A stretch of 64,000 nucleotides of DNA from contig OX465583.1 in the NCBI GenBank assembly GCA_950022655.1, positions 69,513,152 through 69,577,151 on the forward strand, in the 5' to 3' direction. Below are positions 1 to 11,869 of this stretch, in pieces. The DNA is from Alentia gelatinosa (taxonomy: Eukaryota; Annelida; Polychaeta; Phyllodocida; Polynoidae). A model generated the notes under the pieces. That model did no database searches, was not told the origin of the DNA, and worked only from the letters and a program-made list of their open reading frames with translations. Positions within the stretch are counted from its first letter, which is position 1. Each line of letters starts with the position of its first letter. The position numbers were made by a program, and so were the translations under genes.

Positions 1-94
1 AGGGGTGAGATAAAGCTAATTAAATTCCGAATTATTCTCTTTTGATTCCATAAATCAATTTCCGAATTATTCTCTTTTGATTCCATAAATCAAT
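1..94. repeat. Element terminus and 35-bp tandem duplication
   Basis: The first 15 bases match the end AGGGGTGAGATAAA that recurs near 22623 and 47906 at the edge of a palindromic element family. A 35-bp unit beginning TTCCGAATTATTC is then repeated twice in tandem (25-94). The stretch 95-885 shows nothing I recognise. Confidence 0.5.
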
Positions 95-885
95 CAGTCA
101 ATTATCACTAAGGTGAATTTCCCCCCACACTTCTACCAAGATGAATTGTGGTAAAAGAAGTTGGCTATAAAAATTATCCCTTCATGCTGAGCATGTATCA
201 AGATAAATACAATTCTGAAAACAAAAGACAAAACTATTTGGGACCATTAAAGACAACATTAAAAGTGTTATAAATGCATCTTATAAAGCTATATATTTTT
301 TAAGATCGTAGGATGAAGGGCAAATACACTGGAAGAGTATTGGAGAGAAGCACGTATAAGGGTGAAATATTCTATACTCACAGGTTCTTATAGATTAAAA
401 GCATCATCAATTCTACAGTCGGTCGGTTCATTTGCTTCGAGAAATAAGCTGTTACATGCAGACCATGTAGGTTGTAGATTAGGAAAGGAAAACATCTATT
501 TCAAAATTAATCTAATAAACGTGGTTTTAATACGAATTACAATCAGGTAAGTGTTGCCCGTTTACATGAGAATATAAAACGATTGAATTTTTGATGCAAC
601 GTGCACCATTTTTCCAGTCTAAGTGATCTTCAAGTTCTTGTCTTTGTTTTCTGGAATGTGTGCGATAGATGAATTCTATGCCATAAACTCTGTTTTTAAT
701 GTCAACGACCAACAGAATCAAAGGGGTTTGAAGTTGTCAGTGATGTTCATTGTGTCTGTGTGGACCTTCAAATGCGGCACAAATAAGGCATAAAGTGCTC
801 TCACCAATCATCTGATACAGACGTGCAGTCGTTGGAAACACCCACCGACTTTTAGGAGTATTCAATAAATTGATCAGTGCCGATT

Positions 886-1098
886 TCATTGGAATATGGC
901 TTTATAAGGCCTCTTTCCATTAGCTGACGAAATCAGTGTAGTTTTTTTTAGTTCTCCCAATAGCCCATTTCTATTTTGCGTCAGCAAGTCCAATGGTGTT
1001 CCCGACTGTAGATCGGTGATGGCTAATTGAAATGGGCTTTTAGGTGAATTAAAAAAATCTACACCGCCTTCGTCGTCCAATGGAAACGTGCCCTTACC
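886..1098. mobile_element. Foldback MITE, 'TTTCCATTGGC' family
   Basis: The two halves are imperfect inverted repeats. The left arm has CTCTTTCCATTAGCTGACGA and the right arm ends in CCAATGGAAACGTGCCC; inner arms carry GTGTAGATTTTTT-like sequence against AAAAAATCTACACC. A close relative with the same plan lies at 53227-53435, and degraded relatives lie at 3.7-4.8 kb and 6.5-6.75 kb. There is no coding potential. I infer a non-autonomous DNA transposon; the superfamily is not determined. Confidence 0.6.
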
Positions 1099-1334
1099 GA
1101 CACCCATTTTACCCGGGTCACATTGGGTAGTGCAAGAGTCGCCCTTAAGGTGGTGAGGTCGAGATATTCCGACAAGATCAGCGAGCCAGGAAAGCCTCAA
1201 CCCCTCATCAAACCCTCATCTTTAAAACGTTGACAGGATACACCCAACTCTAGGTGCAGCAGCAATTTGCCTCAGGGTGGTTTTTATGTCGTATATCAAC
1301 GGCCAGGTTCATATCAAAGCTAGTATCTGGGGTT

Positions 1335-1810
1335 ATCCAAGGAGAGGAATGGAAGAGGCCAGAGAGAGGGCCAGAGAGAGAGAAGGGAGAGACAGAGATA
1401 GAGATGGAGAGAAAGAGAGAGAGAGGGAGAGAGAGGGAGGGAGATAGAGAGAGGGAGAGAGAGGTAGAGAGAGAGCGGGGAGACCGAGATAGAGAGGGAG
1501 GGAAAGAGAGAGAGGGAGAGGGGGAGAGATAAAGAATTGTTGTAAAGTTTTGTAAGTATAGTAATCAATGGTTCATTTTCCGGAGAGGGTGGAAGAGAGA
1601 GAGGGAGAGAGATGGAGAGAGAGAGGGAGAAAATAAGGAAGAGGGAGTGAGAGGGAGTGAGAGGGAGAGACAGGCAGGGAGAGAGAGGTAGAACAAGAGG
1701 AAGAGGGAGAGAAATCAGTGTAGATCGTGAAGAGAGAGATAGAGAGAGGGAGAGATAGAGGGAGAGACAGAGAGAGAGAGGGAGAGGGAGACAGAGAGAA
1801 TTGTAGTAAT
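1335..1810. repeat. GA-rich microsatellite
   Basis: Long runs of AGAG/GGGAGA purine repeats in two blocks (about 1340-1530 and 1590-1800) are split by a short unique piece (about 1530-1590) that partly recurs after the second block (GTTGTAA..ATCAATGGTTCATTTTCC). Long open frames on both strands here are by-products of the repeat. Confidence 0.95.
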
Positions 1811-2730
1811 GTGTTGTAACTATCAATGGTTCATTTTCCGATATGATTTAAGGTATTTTTTGTTAAGACACATACACAACTCTGTATGACGATTATTTTG
1901 GAGGAAGGACCTTTAAGAAAAAACAGACTCTTCTTAAACATTAGATTGGATTTCTACTCTCTTCCTTTGTTGTGTTTACTATTCCTCGTAGACATACTAC
2001 CAATGACCATTGTAGATACTCCAAATGGAAATGTTTATAATCTGTAATTATTTGGGTAAATTGTAGAGTAGAACAGAGGAACAAGTACATTGTTTAAGTA
2101 TCATAGAATAACCAGACACAATAAGGAGAACTACGTGAGGTTATTATAAAGGGATGTAATTGAATAAGACTGTAACCATGATGTATATAAAACTCAACAT
2201 TAAAGAAAAGTTCTCAAAAAAGTATTTAGATTATATTATTCAGAATAAAAACAATGGGTTTTTATAGCTTCACTTTTAAAACTATTAATGAGAAACAATA
2301 TTTAGATTATATTAGTCGGAATGGTTTTACTCGTATTCTTTAAACATTAATGAGAAATACGCGTCTATTTTCCTTCCCGGGATCCTGATGATTAATATTT
2401 AGAGGCTATCTATAATCTGTGTCAAGCTGCTAAAAGGGTTAATTATATTCACCACTCATCAAGAAATCACCACGTCCCTAAAACAGCCATCTAAACAGCT
2501 TGTCGGCCATTGTCTCGCGTTTTCTCGGGGTAAGAAGCACGTGACCACGCGAGATGGATCACCTGACCTCGGGATGTGGTAATGAGGCTGTGCGGTGATA
2601 AGGGGGGAGGCCTGGGAGAAAACATTACACCCTCCAGGGGATGGGCCGCCAGCACGCGGAGGGGGAAGAAAACCTGTGATTTTATGCATGGTTGTCACTC
2701 GACCGCTGCAGCAACGCCATGTTACCTGGT
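1811..2730. other. Unassigned 3'-flank sequence
   Basis: AT-rich to about 2450, then more balanced in composition. I see no exon with convincing coding sequence, no RNA gene and no clear repeat copy elsewhere in the window. Confidence 0.4.
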
Positions 2731-3094
2731 GTTTACACTCAACGATTCTGGCCGGCGATTCTGGCATTTTGCACCTCCTGACCACTTTCAGTAGTAACAT
2801 GATAGAAATCGTCTAATGTAAACCCAAGCGCGTGGCGACTGCAGATCGTCTGATTACATCAGATTATACAATTTAGTACCTGGCGGCTATTGGACACGCT
2901 CTGACGCCGGCAACTTTTTCTAGTGAGCTTTAATTAGTTGTCTAGACAGGCGGCGATTCTGTGAAAACTTAGTCATCAGTGTAAATGCTCGAGTCCATTT
3001 TGAGGTTGAAGACTTTTGTGGTGGACATTGCCACTACTTGGCAACTACTGACTTAACGATCTACAGTCGCCACATATTTAATCGTCTAATGTAA
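2731..3094. mobile_element. MITE with TIR GTTTACACTMRACGATT
   Basis: Starts GTTTACACTCAACGATT and ends with the inverted form (ATCGTCTAATGTAAT). The internal motif GCGATTCTGTGAAAACTTAG is shared with the copy at 10224-10688 and a fragment near 4105-4215. No ORF. Inferred to be a non-autonomous DNA transposon family with at least three copies here. Confidence 0.65.
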
Positions 3095-3282
3095 TCGCCG
3101 GGCCAGGGTATGGGAGTGGGGCATGGAGTGGAGGGAGTGTGGATACGAGAACCAGTGAGATATAAGGTGGTCTGGATAAATGAATTAATTAAAAAGGATA
3201 TTTTTCATTTTTGAAAAACCGTTCAATGTAGATCAGGACCGGAAAGTATCAGATCAGAATAACGCCTCAAGGGAAGCGTTAT

Positions 3283-3490
3283 CTCTTATTTCAAGGGGTA
3301 TTTTGAACTGCCGCAAAAGCATATCAGACAATTTGTCTTGAAAAAAAAACCCCGTTTCATTTCCCTAAAAATTGAATATGATGATCTCAAAGTATTGTGA
3401 GCAAATGAAAATAGGCCTATTTTACCTATTGGGTGGGAACAAAAATAGACAAAACTCAAATTTTGCTCATTTGGTTTTGGAATAAGCCAC
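3283..3490. mobile_element. Fragment of the TTAA-type MITE family
   Basis: Contains GCATATCAGACAATTTGTCTTG and the following segment around ATATGATGATCTC, matching the interior of the elements at 46614-47027 and 59805-60240. Internally deleted and without a clean right end. Confidence 0.5.
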
Positions 3491-4846
3491 AAAAAAAAAT
3501 ATCAATGGATGAATGTGAATATTTAAAGATCGTCAGGTATACATTATCTATTACCATAGATGTAGGTTTTTGAGTAAGCTTGCATACTTTACATTATCTT
3601 TCGTATATAGACAAGAAGGTATTTTGTACCATAACATCTGTGTCTTGGTCAATGATGATTGTAAATGTAATGCTGCTCGAATGCAGGATGGTAGTTTGAT
3701 AAGCCCGTTTCCATTGGCTGACGAAAATGGCACCGATTTTTTTGAAACCCCAAAAATCTGTCTGTGGAGGCCATGAACTCCGCAACGGTGACAAATAATC
3801 GGCGAGGGTGCAGTGGATACCGTGTTTTCCATGCATTTCACATGTCGATATCAATGGTATTTTCAGGTCAATGTAAGGGTATGACTTGGCGTTACTCACA
3901 ATACCTTGAGCCTTGACTGAGTCAATCGTTGATGGTGTTATTGCTAAATCTTCTCTAAATTAATCAGTGACAATTTCAACTGCCAGGTCATTTCCATTCA
4001 CCGATCTTAAGTCGATGGTTCCTGACTGTAGATCAGTACAAAATAATCGGCCAATGGAAACGGGCTTACAGGATGGACGTTGAGACACACTCTGATGATG
4101 CCAACCATTTCAAGAATCATCTAGACAGGTGGCAATTCTGTGAAAACTTAGTCGTCAGTGTATATGCTCGAGAGTCCATTCTGAAGTTGATGACTTTTGC
4201 GGTGGACCTTGCCACCACCCAATGACTACTGGCTTGATGATCCAAAGTCGACAATAACGGCAGAGATTTTTTGAGTTACCAAGAGAGTCTGTCAGTGGTT
4301 GCCACTGACTCCACGTCAGTGACACATAATTGGTGAGGGTGGAGCAGATACCATATTTTCGATGCGGATCGGTGCACAATAATCGGCCAATGGAAACAGG
4401 CTTATAGGTTGGACGTTGAGTAGGGGGACTGGGACATTCTGCTGAACAGTGACAGTGTGTATAAAACCTTGTTTCCAATGGCCGACAAAAACGGAGATTT
4501 TTCGAGTTACCCTAAAAGTCTGTCAGCTGTGGAACTGATTGTATGTCGGTACCAATTTGTCGGTGAGGGTATAGTGTATATGCACTGTTTCTACTGTATT
4601 TACCAGGTACACACAGATTTCTGTGAGAAAATATGTCAGCAATGGTCTTGTTACATATTCTATACCAAATTAATCGTTGAGAATTCTCTGCGGGTCTCAT
4701 TTCCATTCACCGATTTGTGTACCCAAAACATCTATCGGTTCCCGACTGCAGATCAGTGTAGAATAATCGGCCAAAGAGATCCATATAGAGGAATTGTCAT
4801 ATACCTGAGATGATATCTCACATTCCTTGAGCCTGTGGAAGATAGG
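3491..4846. repeat. Mosaic of degraded inverted-repeat elements
   Basis: Several segments of the TTTCCATTGGC family recur in both orientations (near 3700, 4050, 4390, 4470 and 4760), for example CGTTTCCATTGGCTGACGA against AATCGGCCAATGGAAACGGG. A fragment of the GTTTACACT-family MITE lies at about 4105-4215. No exon is supported. Insertion of one element into another is likely, but I cannot reconstruct the order by eye. Confidence 0.5.
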
Positions 4847-5456
4847 GGTACCACACCACTCTCCCCCCGATCTTTCGCGGCACTAGCGCTGGCTTAATCT
4901 CTGCCCCAACCCAAAGCCTGTTCCCTGGGTATCCACTAAAGACAAGGGGAGACCAGCGAACATTTCAGATTCAAAACAAGGCAACTGTTGAAAGTTATAC
5001 AAGTCAAACTACTCACATATCAAGTGTATGGAAATATAGGAATTGTTAAAGGAGCTTCGCAGACAATCCAGCTGTTTCTTTTTGAGCTGTAAACCACTTT
5101 ATAATGCGAATCTACAGTTGATTGGACTGCCCCTTTGAATGAGCACATGTGTCATGTTGACAAACAAAACCCTGCAACACATGAGGTGCCATCCACTGAA
5201 GAACGTAATCCCTATGACTGAGTCTGATTTGACATAACAAATAAGAGAAATCAGTGTATATCATTTACCATATAGATATGTACATCTCTATTTACAAGTA
5301 AACTGCAAAATATCCTAAAAGGTCCTAAGAATTTAGGATATTTTAGAAACTGGCGTATGGGCCAGATTTGAGCCCAAACAGGCAGGTTGGGGCAGAGATT
5401 AAAGCGGCCAAAGGAAGTAGAGCGCAAGATCTCTGTTGGGAGAGTGGTACCACACA
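4847..5456. mobile_element. Inverted-repeat element, GGTACCACACCACTCTCC termini
   Basis: The left end starts GGTACCACACCACTCTCC and the right end is its inverse. Subterminal arms carry the pattern ATCTTTCGCGGC..GCGC..AATCTCTGCC, then CAACCC. The same arms recur at 24410-24600 with 25565-25650, at 40140-40250, and at the boundary of the duplication at 40.9/41.7 kb. I infer a dispersed foldback DNA element. Confidence 0.55.
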
Positions 5457-5619
5457 ACAGATTACTCCAGTCTAATAACGAAAACTTAAAAAAAAAAAAC
5501 GTTATCGAGGTTTATATACTTGCACATTGAAGGATAGCCAATGTGAAATGATAAAACAACATTTCCCAGTAACATATTTACACATAGTCTTTCACATTCC
5601 AGTGCATTAAGCCTGTCTA

Positions 5620-5954
5620 TTAACCCTTTAAGGGCGGATGATGCCTTAAGGCATAAACTGGCAAGGGGTGGATGATGGCTTGAGGCATCATTTGCTGGAT
5701 ATTTATAGACTTTTTTTATAATAGGAAATAATTTAACAATAAACTTGAAATTTTCACAGAATGTAGGTGTAACATCATATTTTCAAATTCTAGATAATAG
5801 AAATAAAAAGGTTAAGGATAGCATATCACATCACGTGATAAATTCGAATTCTCAGTTCAGAGGACAATGCCCCCGTCCCCTAAAAGTGTACATAGCCACA
5901 AGTAGCCGTCCCCAAGTGTGTAGTTCTGCCATAGGCGGACGTCCTTAAAGGGTT
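5620..5954. mobile_element. piggyBac-like MITE (TTAACCCTTTAAGG termini)
   Basis: Begins TTAACCCTTTAAGGGCGGAT and ends GGACGTCCTTAAAGGGTT, followed by TCAATAA, so the right TTAA is mutated or lost. Subterminal ATGCCTTAAGGCAT-type palindromes are shared with the larger copy at 17396-18665. TTAA flanks and CCCTTT termini are established features of piggyBac-type elements; this assignment is by ends only. Confidence 0.6.
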
Positions 5955-6283
5955 CAATAAATCCTTCTTATATCTTGGCATCCGCATGAGGAAAATGTCA
6001 TAACAATTTCAAGAAAACGTAACCAAGAAACATTGAGCCTCATTGTCGGAGCATTTCTTACATCATACACTTACACTAGCCTCCCTTGCGCGATGCCTGC
6101 GCATGAAATCAAACTGACTCCAGGTAGAAATATGTCGATATTCTCGCGTGCTTGTCTGAGTAGGATCATTCACCCAAGTGGGAAACAGAAAATGAAGAAA
6201 AAAAAATCAGCAATTACCTTGCTCCAAACAAATGCCATTTCAATGTAGTAAAGTGCTTCAGACGCTTTAAAAACCGCGTAATT

Positions 6284-6483
6284 NNNNNNNNNNNNNNNNN
6301 NNNNNNNNNNNNNNNNNNNNNNNNNNNNNNNNNNNNNNNNNNNNNNNNNNNNNNNNNNNNNNNNNNNNNNNNNNNNNNNNNNNNNNNNNNNNNNNNNNNN
6401 NNNNNNNNNNNNNNNNNNNNNNNNNNNNNNNNNNNNNNNNNNNNNNNNNNNNNNNNNNNNNNNNNNNNNNNNNNNNNNNNNNN
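6284..6483. other. Assembly gap (200 N)
   Basis: Exactly 200 unknown bases, probably a fixed-size scaffold spacer. The flanks are unassigned sequence on the left and a TTTCCATTGGC-family segment (6484-6750) on the right. Confidence 0.99.
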
Positions 6484-6750
6484 TTTAGTTACCCAGAAAG
6501 TCTGTCGGTGGTGCCACTGACTATGCATCTATATAGAAGGGAATTAGATTTCACTCAGTGACCAAGCTTTCACTCAGTGGTGAGTGGTGCCACATTGCAT
6601 AATCTAAACAGAAAAAGTTGTGGGTCATTTCAGGAGCTGGGTCGTTTCCATTGCCCGATTTTGGGTCAGCATTGCCAAAAGTCTGTCGGTGGTTCCCGAC
6701 TGTTGATCGGTGACGGGAGATCGGCCAATGGAAATAGGCCTAATCATTGA

Positions 6751-7886
6751 GTATTCTATCAGGGTTCGTACATAGACAGCCCAGTAAAATTCCAAGTTTT
6801 TTTTACAGGCTTTAATATATTTCTTTCCAGGCACATCTAATCACTGTTTTTAAAACCATGTGCGATTCATCAACAAATTTAGTTAAAATTTTCTTTATCT
6901 TCTTAATACATGTGGTTTGGGATAGATATCTTCAATTTTTGTTGCCACTTTTAAATATGAAGACAAACTATTAAATCCAAGTCACTGAAATTTCATAGGC
7001 AGTCAGGTACCGTAGTTAAGCAAAGCAGTTTTTTAAAAATAAATCTTTTATTTAAACTGGAAAAGCTCAGTGTTTTTACAAACTGGTATTCTTGGTCGAC
7101 TAGTGTCACGTTTACAACCCAGGCTCTGTACAACCCTCTTCTATGCTATAGGCTGGAACAGCAGATACCGTACTCGAAACACCAGTTCTGGAGATTGACG
7201 CTCAGCGCTTTGACTATATAGGTTCTAGATTATGTGTCATTCTCCAATCTTTTGATTGTATATTTTTGATACACTTAAAAACTGTCCTCATAGCTCCGTG
7301 AAAAACTTATTCAGAGACGATTGTTGTAAAGTACACTTCAATAGTAGCAAACATGACCAAAAACGAAATTCTAACCTCGAATTCCCATAGCTTTAGCATG
7401 AAGCCTCATTCTTACTGGCCTCCGGAAATGGTGTTTTGAGCACAGGTACCTACAGTTTTAGTGGGCTCACACTGGCTCCCTATTCACATAGGAAAAAAAC
7501 TTTTAGGCGAGTTGTTTACGAAATATTATGCAATTGGGAGAATCTATAAAAGACTTACCTCATCCCTCATGGATAGGAGTGAGAACCGCACTCGATCCAT
7601 AGCCAATGATAATTTGCCATCGATTTTGGTTTGCTACATAAAACTCATTGCATATTTTCAGTGCCTATGGATCTCGATGCAGTTATATATATATATATAT
7701 CATTCATTTCTATGAGGGTGAAAATAAAGCTATATATTATATGTATATATTATATATAAAAGCAGTTCCTTATTCATATTATATGGAACAAATGTATAGT
7801 TCAGTAACATCCGCATCAATTCCGATAAAATATATCCTCGAAAAAGTCAAAACGATGCCCTGGTGACCAGCAGTGTTTAGAGTGCA
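6751..7886. other. ADAL 3' flank, (TA)n near 7686-7760
   Basis: AT-rich sequence downstream of the ADAL stop codon, with a short TA microsatellite around 7686-7760. A minus-strand AATAAA (7047-7052) is the nearest canonical poly(A) signal I noticed, about 840 nt past the stop; whether it is used is unknown. No other coding exon is supported. Confidence 0.4.
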
Positions 7887-8081
7887 TCACTTTGAGGTAT
7901 TCTTGTCTCTCCACTCTCGCCAGTACTTCCTCAGTTGCTCCTTCATCTCATCTGACTCGAAGATACAGTCAATGGCGTCGTATGAGATCTTAAACAGGTC
8001 CTCCTCACTCAGTCCAAAGGCTTTCTGCGCGTGCTCATATTCCTCCGACAGAGTGACGTTAAACACCCCCTTATCGTCAGT
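7887..8081 (-). CDS. ADAL: ADAL (N6-methyl-AMP deaminase), last coding exon
   Basis: Encodes the final 64 residues and the stop of an adenosine deaminase-like protein. ADAL removes the amino or methylamino group from adenine nucleotides such as N6-methyl-AMP in the cytosol. The exon opens directly on TDDKGVF, whose paired Asp residues correspond to zinc- and substrate-binding D295/D296 of adenosine deaminase. It then reads SEEYEHAQKAFGLSEEDL and ends IFESDEMKEQLRKYW plus a short tail. DDKGVF and the IF.SDE..ELRKKW-type ending point to ADAL rather than ADA1 or ADGF/ADA2, which normally have a different sequence after the DD. The acceptor is GTTGTTTCAG (AG at 8082-8083), phase 0. It joins in frame to the exon ending in HPVVLC about 41.9 kb away. 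Confidence 0.93.
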   Translation of the reverse strand, partial: TDDKGVFNVTLSEEYEHAQKAFGLSEEDLFKISYDAIDCIFESDEMKEQLRKYWREWRDKNTSK

Positions 8082-8689
8082 CTGAAACAACAATAGTTTT
8101 TTTTTAAAGCAAACAGTTTTTATTTTTCCTCAGTATAAAACAGGTCGAGTTAAAGGATTGATTCTTATATCCAATTGTATCATACTTATCTTACTTAAGT
8201 ACATGGATCCATACTTAGTTGACAGTTGTCAGGTACGCGTTTGATACACACCATCTCATTCAAAAGAAAAACACAGCAACAGTCAGATTGTGGTCATACT
8301 ATTGCTTCTTTTTTTAATATAATTGGTAGAGAGATTTGTTACGTATTCGCTCTTTCTTTACTCGAAACCAGTTCATTCTACCTTTCAATTAATTAGTTGC
8401 CATCCTTGTATCTATTATAACAAATTGTATTATGCAGTTTAAGTTCAGGTGCTACGCAACAGTAGGACAGTTTAGCCAGGATCATACTAGATCAGATTAC
8501 AGATTACAGAATACATAATAGATTGTTCCTTATTCCATACCCTAAGTATGTGCACCTCGTAATGTTCAGTGTCAGGATAGTGGATTGTAGGCCACTCTTG
8601 TAAGTCATTGTCTATTTATTTATGAAATACCTAAAGCGGGATTCACACAACGAGACTAATATATGATAGTATAGAAAAAGGTAAACTTA
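8082..8689 (-). other. 3' end of the 41.9-kb ADAL last intron
   Basis: A poly-T/A stretch lies next to the acceptor, followed by AT-rich unique sequence. I see no exon or recognisable repeat before the minisatellite begins. The complete intron runs from 8082 to 49984. Confidence 0.5.
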
Positions 8690-10105
8690 ACATGGGCAGC
8701 CGGATTCACTCTACCTGAGACAGGTGTACTTGACACCTTTACCTCTGTCTAAAGCGGAATTTACATTGTAGAGACTAATGTACCTGAGACTGGTGTACTT
8801 GACACCTTTACCTCTGTCTAAAGCGGAATTTACATTGTAGAGACTAATGTACCTGAGACTGGTGTACTTGACACCTTTACCTCGGTCTAAAGCGGGATTC
8901 ACACGTAGAGACTAATGTACCTGAGACAGGTGTACTTGACACCTTTACCTTAGTCTAAAGCGGGATTCACACGTAGAGACTAATGTACCTGAGACAGGTG
9001 TACTTCACACCTTTACCTCTGTCTAAAGCGGAATTTACATTGTAGAGACTAATGTACCTGAGACTGGTGTACTTGACACCTTTACCTTAGTCGAAAGCGG
9101 GATTCACACGTAGAGACTAATGTACCTAAGACAGGTGTACCTGACATCCTCCTCTGCAGTCCTGTTCCGTGGGCTTCATCTGGTATTCCACATTGTCACC
9201 TAACATCCTCCACTGTACTGTCTGATATTGTATTGTACTGTCTTGTTTACTTTCTTGTTATGTTGTTATATATAAGTCTTCTCTCTTTTTCCACCCAGAT
9301 GACGTTTGATGTCCTTTACACAGATAACAGCATCAGGTAAATTAGACTTTCCTACAACTATCGGTTATAGATTGGAACATATCTTTATACATATGAGTTT
9401 GTGCACCAGGAAGAATAAGCTAAGGGTGGTGACCTCAGGATAGAGGCTAGTTAGGTTTCATAGAATTTTAGACTTTTCACTATTCCATATACAAAAAAAA
9501 AAAAGAGAGAGCAAGGGGCCACAGATGAAGATGTAATCCATTGTAAGGACTGAGCCTACTTAAGTATTACGCCTATATATGATTGTAATCAATGAATGTG
9601 AATGAAAATGAACTGCTCTTTAAAAAAAAAAGAAAAAAAAAGACAGGTGTACTTCACACCTTTACCTCGGTCTAAAGTAGGAATTACACGTAGAGACTAA
9701 TGTACCTGAGACAGGTGTACTTACACCTTTCCCCGGTCAAAAGCGGGATTCACACATAGAGACTAATGTACCTGAGACAGGTGTACTTCACACCTTTACC
9801 TCGGTCTAAAGCGGAATTTACATTGTAGAGATTGATGTACCTGAGACTGGTGTACTTGACACCTTTACCTTAGTCTAAAGTAGGAATTACACAGAGACTA
9901 ATGTACCTGAGACAGGTGTACTTCACACATTTCACCTAGTCTTAGGTGGGATTCACACGTATAGACTTATGTACCTGTGACAGGTGTACTTCACAACCTT
10001 CCTCAGTCAAAAGTGGGATTTACACATACAGACTAATGTACCTGAGACGGGTGTACACCTTTTCCCAGTCAATAGCGGGATTGACATGTAGAGACTAATG
10101 TACTT
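8690..10105. repeat. 65-69 bp minisatellite, interrupted
   Basis: About twelve copies of a unit containing AGCGGGATTCACACGTAGAG, then ACTAATGTACCTGAGACAGG and TGTACTTGACACCTTTACCT. Two variants alternate: one has GCGGAATTTACATTGTAG, the other GCGGGATTCACACGTAG. The array is split by a foreign insertion at about 9155-9641. The unit shares its first half with the minisatellite at 37-38.2 kb. Confidence 0.92.
9155..9641 (+). mobile_element. A-tailed retroposon-like insertion in minisatellite
   Basis: Unrelated to the surrounding repeat. It ends in a plus-strand A-rich tail (about 9622-9641) after TGAATGTGAATGAAAATGAA, which resembles a LINE-type 3' end. AGACAGGTGTAC occurs on both sides and could be a target-site duplication, but that motif is also part of the repeat unit, so this is not proof. 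No ORF, so probably a 5'-truncated LINE or a SINE. Confidence 0.5.
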
Positions 10106-10223
10106 GTTTATATAAAACTTGAATACTACACGCTGTAACGTTACAATTCTTATAGGAGAGACGTCAGGCAATAAAGAAGCTCTCCACCTATTGTGATAGG
10201 GGAAGCGACATGTGTCTAACGAC

Positions 10224-10688
10224 GTTTACACTAGACGATTCTGGCCGGTGATTCTGGAATTTTGCACCTCTGGCATTCAGCAGTAAAATGATAGAAATCA
10301 TCTAGTGTAAACGCCAAGCGTGTTGCAACTGCAGATTGTCTGATTATATCAGATTACTCAATTTGGCACCACCTCACAACTATTGGACACGCTCTGACAC
10401 CCACGACTAATTCTAGCCAGCTTGAAGTTTTTTAGATAGCGATTCTGTGAAAACTTAGTCATCAGTATAAATGTGCGTGGAGACATACTGACAACTATTT
10501 CGGACACGCTCTAAAGCCGGTAATCATTTCTCAGCTAGATGGGCGGCGATTCTGTAAAAACTTAGTCCTCAGTGTAAATGCTCAAGTATATACTGAGATT
10601 GACGACTTTTGCAGTGGACATTGCCACCACCTGACAACTACTGGCTTGACGATCTACAGTCGCCACATATGTAGTCGTCTAGTGTAAA
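10224..10688. mobile_element. MITE with TIR GTTTACACTAGACGATT
   Basis: Starts GTTTACACTAGACGATT and ends TCGTCTAGTGTAAAT, a good terminal inverted repeat. The segment GCGATTCTGTGAAAACTTAG occurs once near 10440 and, as a variant, again near 10547, so the interior has a local duplication absent from the copy at 2731-3094. No ORF. Confidence 0.7.
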
Positions 10689-10929
10689 TAGTGGGTATGT
10701 CATGCTGTGAGCTGCAGTCAGGTGAATGTTTTGTCGGGAGAAGGCAGCGCGCTTTTACAGACATCATGGGGTGTGGCCCGACATACGACATCACGTTCCC
10801 TTCACGTCGGCCGTGCTGCTGTCGTCGACATAAAGAGCACTTTACACTACACCTACTCTGATAAAGGTGATTCAACCCACAGTCATACTTCTTAAAAGGA
10901 GGTGCTGGAGTGAGAAGGAGAGTGAGTTA

Positions 10930-11400
10930 GTCCGAATTACTTATTCAAAAAATTATATATATCATTTTATTACCCACCTAATACGGAGTCTCCATGCTAA
11001 GCTTATGGAGCTTACAGATCGCTACTGAGTAGAATACGACCTCCGGAATCTCCTAGGAGAATACGGCTTTTTCGGCTGGTTCGGCTAATCTAAAAGACTC
11101 GCCTAACCACCAGGAAGGTTACGAGAACCCGCCTGCAAAGTGAGGGCCCAAGGGTCTGTTCCGTAGAAGAGATGCGCGAGGACAGCCTGTCGACCTACTG
11201 TGAACGCTGAGTATATATACCCAGCGATACGTAATCCCAGTCACCGCCGCGCCACTCTCGTGTGCGGCATTGCCCGGAATCACTACACAGTAAGGATTGG
11301 CACGTCGCGCCACCTTCCGTAGAACACACGAATACTGCTGGATTCCCGCCCCACTACACTATAAACAAAGCACGGCGCTAGCGCCGAATTTCTAATAATA
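10930..11400. repeat. Dispersed repeat with TATATATA core
   Basis: The part at about 11090-11340 is recognisably related to 17740-18410 (with its SINE removed): a GAGTATATATACCC or CCTATATATACTG box, a following CGTAATC, then CCGGAATCACTACACAG against CCGGGATCACTGCACAG. The TATA-like box with conserved downstream sequence could be a transposon promoter or LTR piece; that is inference. 10965-11085 carries ACCCACCTAATACGGAGTCTC, related to 11680-11835. Confidence 0.45.
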
Positions 11401-11450
11401 TACTAGATTTTTTTCCTAATACTTACTCAAAAGGTGAGTAATAAATACAT

Positions 11451-11582
11451 TACCATGATTTCGATCTGTGTGGCCGTATTCTCCTTGTAGTTGACACTAC
11501 GTAATACTCCTCGCTATCGCTCGGAGTTTTACTTCGCTCAACTACGCAGAGAATACGGCCACTCAGAGCGAAATCGTGGTAA
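11451..11582. repeat. Long hairpin (foldback), about 60-bp arms
   Basis: The left arm ACCATGATTTCGATCTGTGT, then GGCCGTATTCTCC, is mirrored by GGAGAATACGGCC-type sequence and ACTCAGAGCGAAATCGTGGT on the right. The loop is about 12 bp, around TCGCTATCGCTC. Arm identity by eye is about 85%. Probably a non-autonomous DNA element. A neighbouring relative at 11640-11840 has TCCTAGGAGAATACGGCT palindromes. Confidence 0.7.
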
Positions 11583-11639
11583 TATTGTGTATATCATTAT
11601 ATACTATGGCCGTTTATTATCATTGATATTGTTATTTCT

Positions 11640-11840
11640 ATCTGCTATTGCCGTTTATCACCCACATAATACTAAATGGCGTTTATTACCCACGTAATAC
11701 AAAGTCTCCATACTAAGACTGTGGAGCCAACAGATCGCTACTGAGTAGATTCCTGAAAGCCGTATTATCCTAGGAGAATACGGCTTTTTCGGCCACCTTA
11801 CGGGCATTAAGGAACTATTTATATAAACAATGCACAGCAC
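11640..11840. repeat. Repeat related to 10.97 and 62.3 kb elements
   Basis: TTATTACCCACGTAATACAA, then AGTCTCCATACTAAG, resembles 10970-11010 and the terminal repeat at 62314 (TTTATCCACCTAATACATAG). A palindrome around CCTAGG is flanked by GCCGTATTAT and GAATACGGC. No coding content. Confidence 0.45.
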
Positions 11841-11869
11841 TTACGTCGAATTTCTAATCATTTACAAAA

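Noticed and set aside
1254..1826. Arg/Glu-rich and Ser/Leu-rich frames
   Set aside because: Both are strand readings of a GA microsatellite.
7887..8081. Assignment as classical adenosine deaminase (ADA1) or secreted ADGF/ADA2
   Set aside because: DDKGVF, the CxxSNV..QTV segment and the IF.SDE...LRK.W ending fit ADAL; no ADGF N-terminal domain can be judged, but the C-terminal half is ADAL-like throughout.
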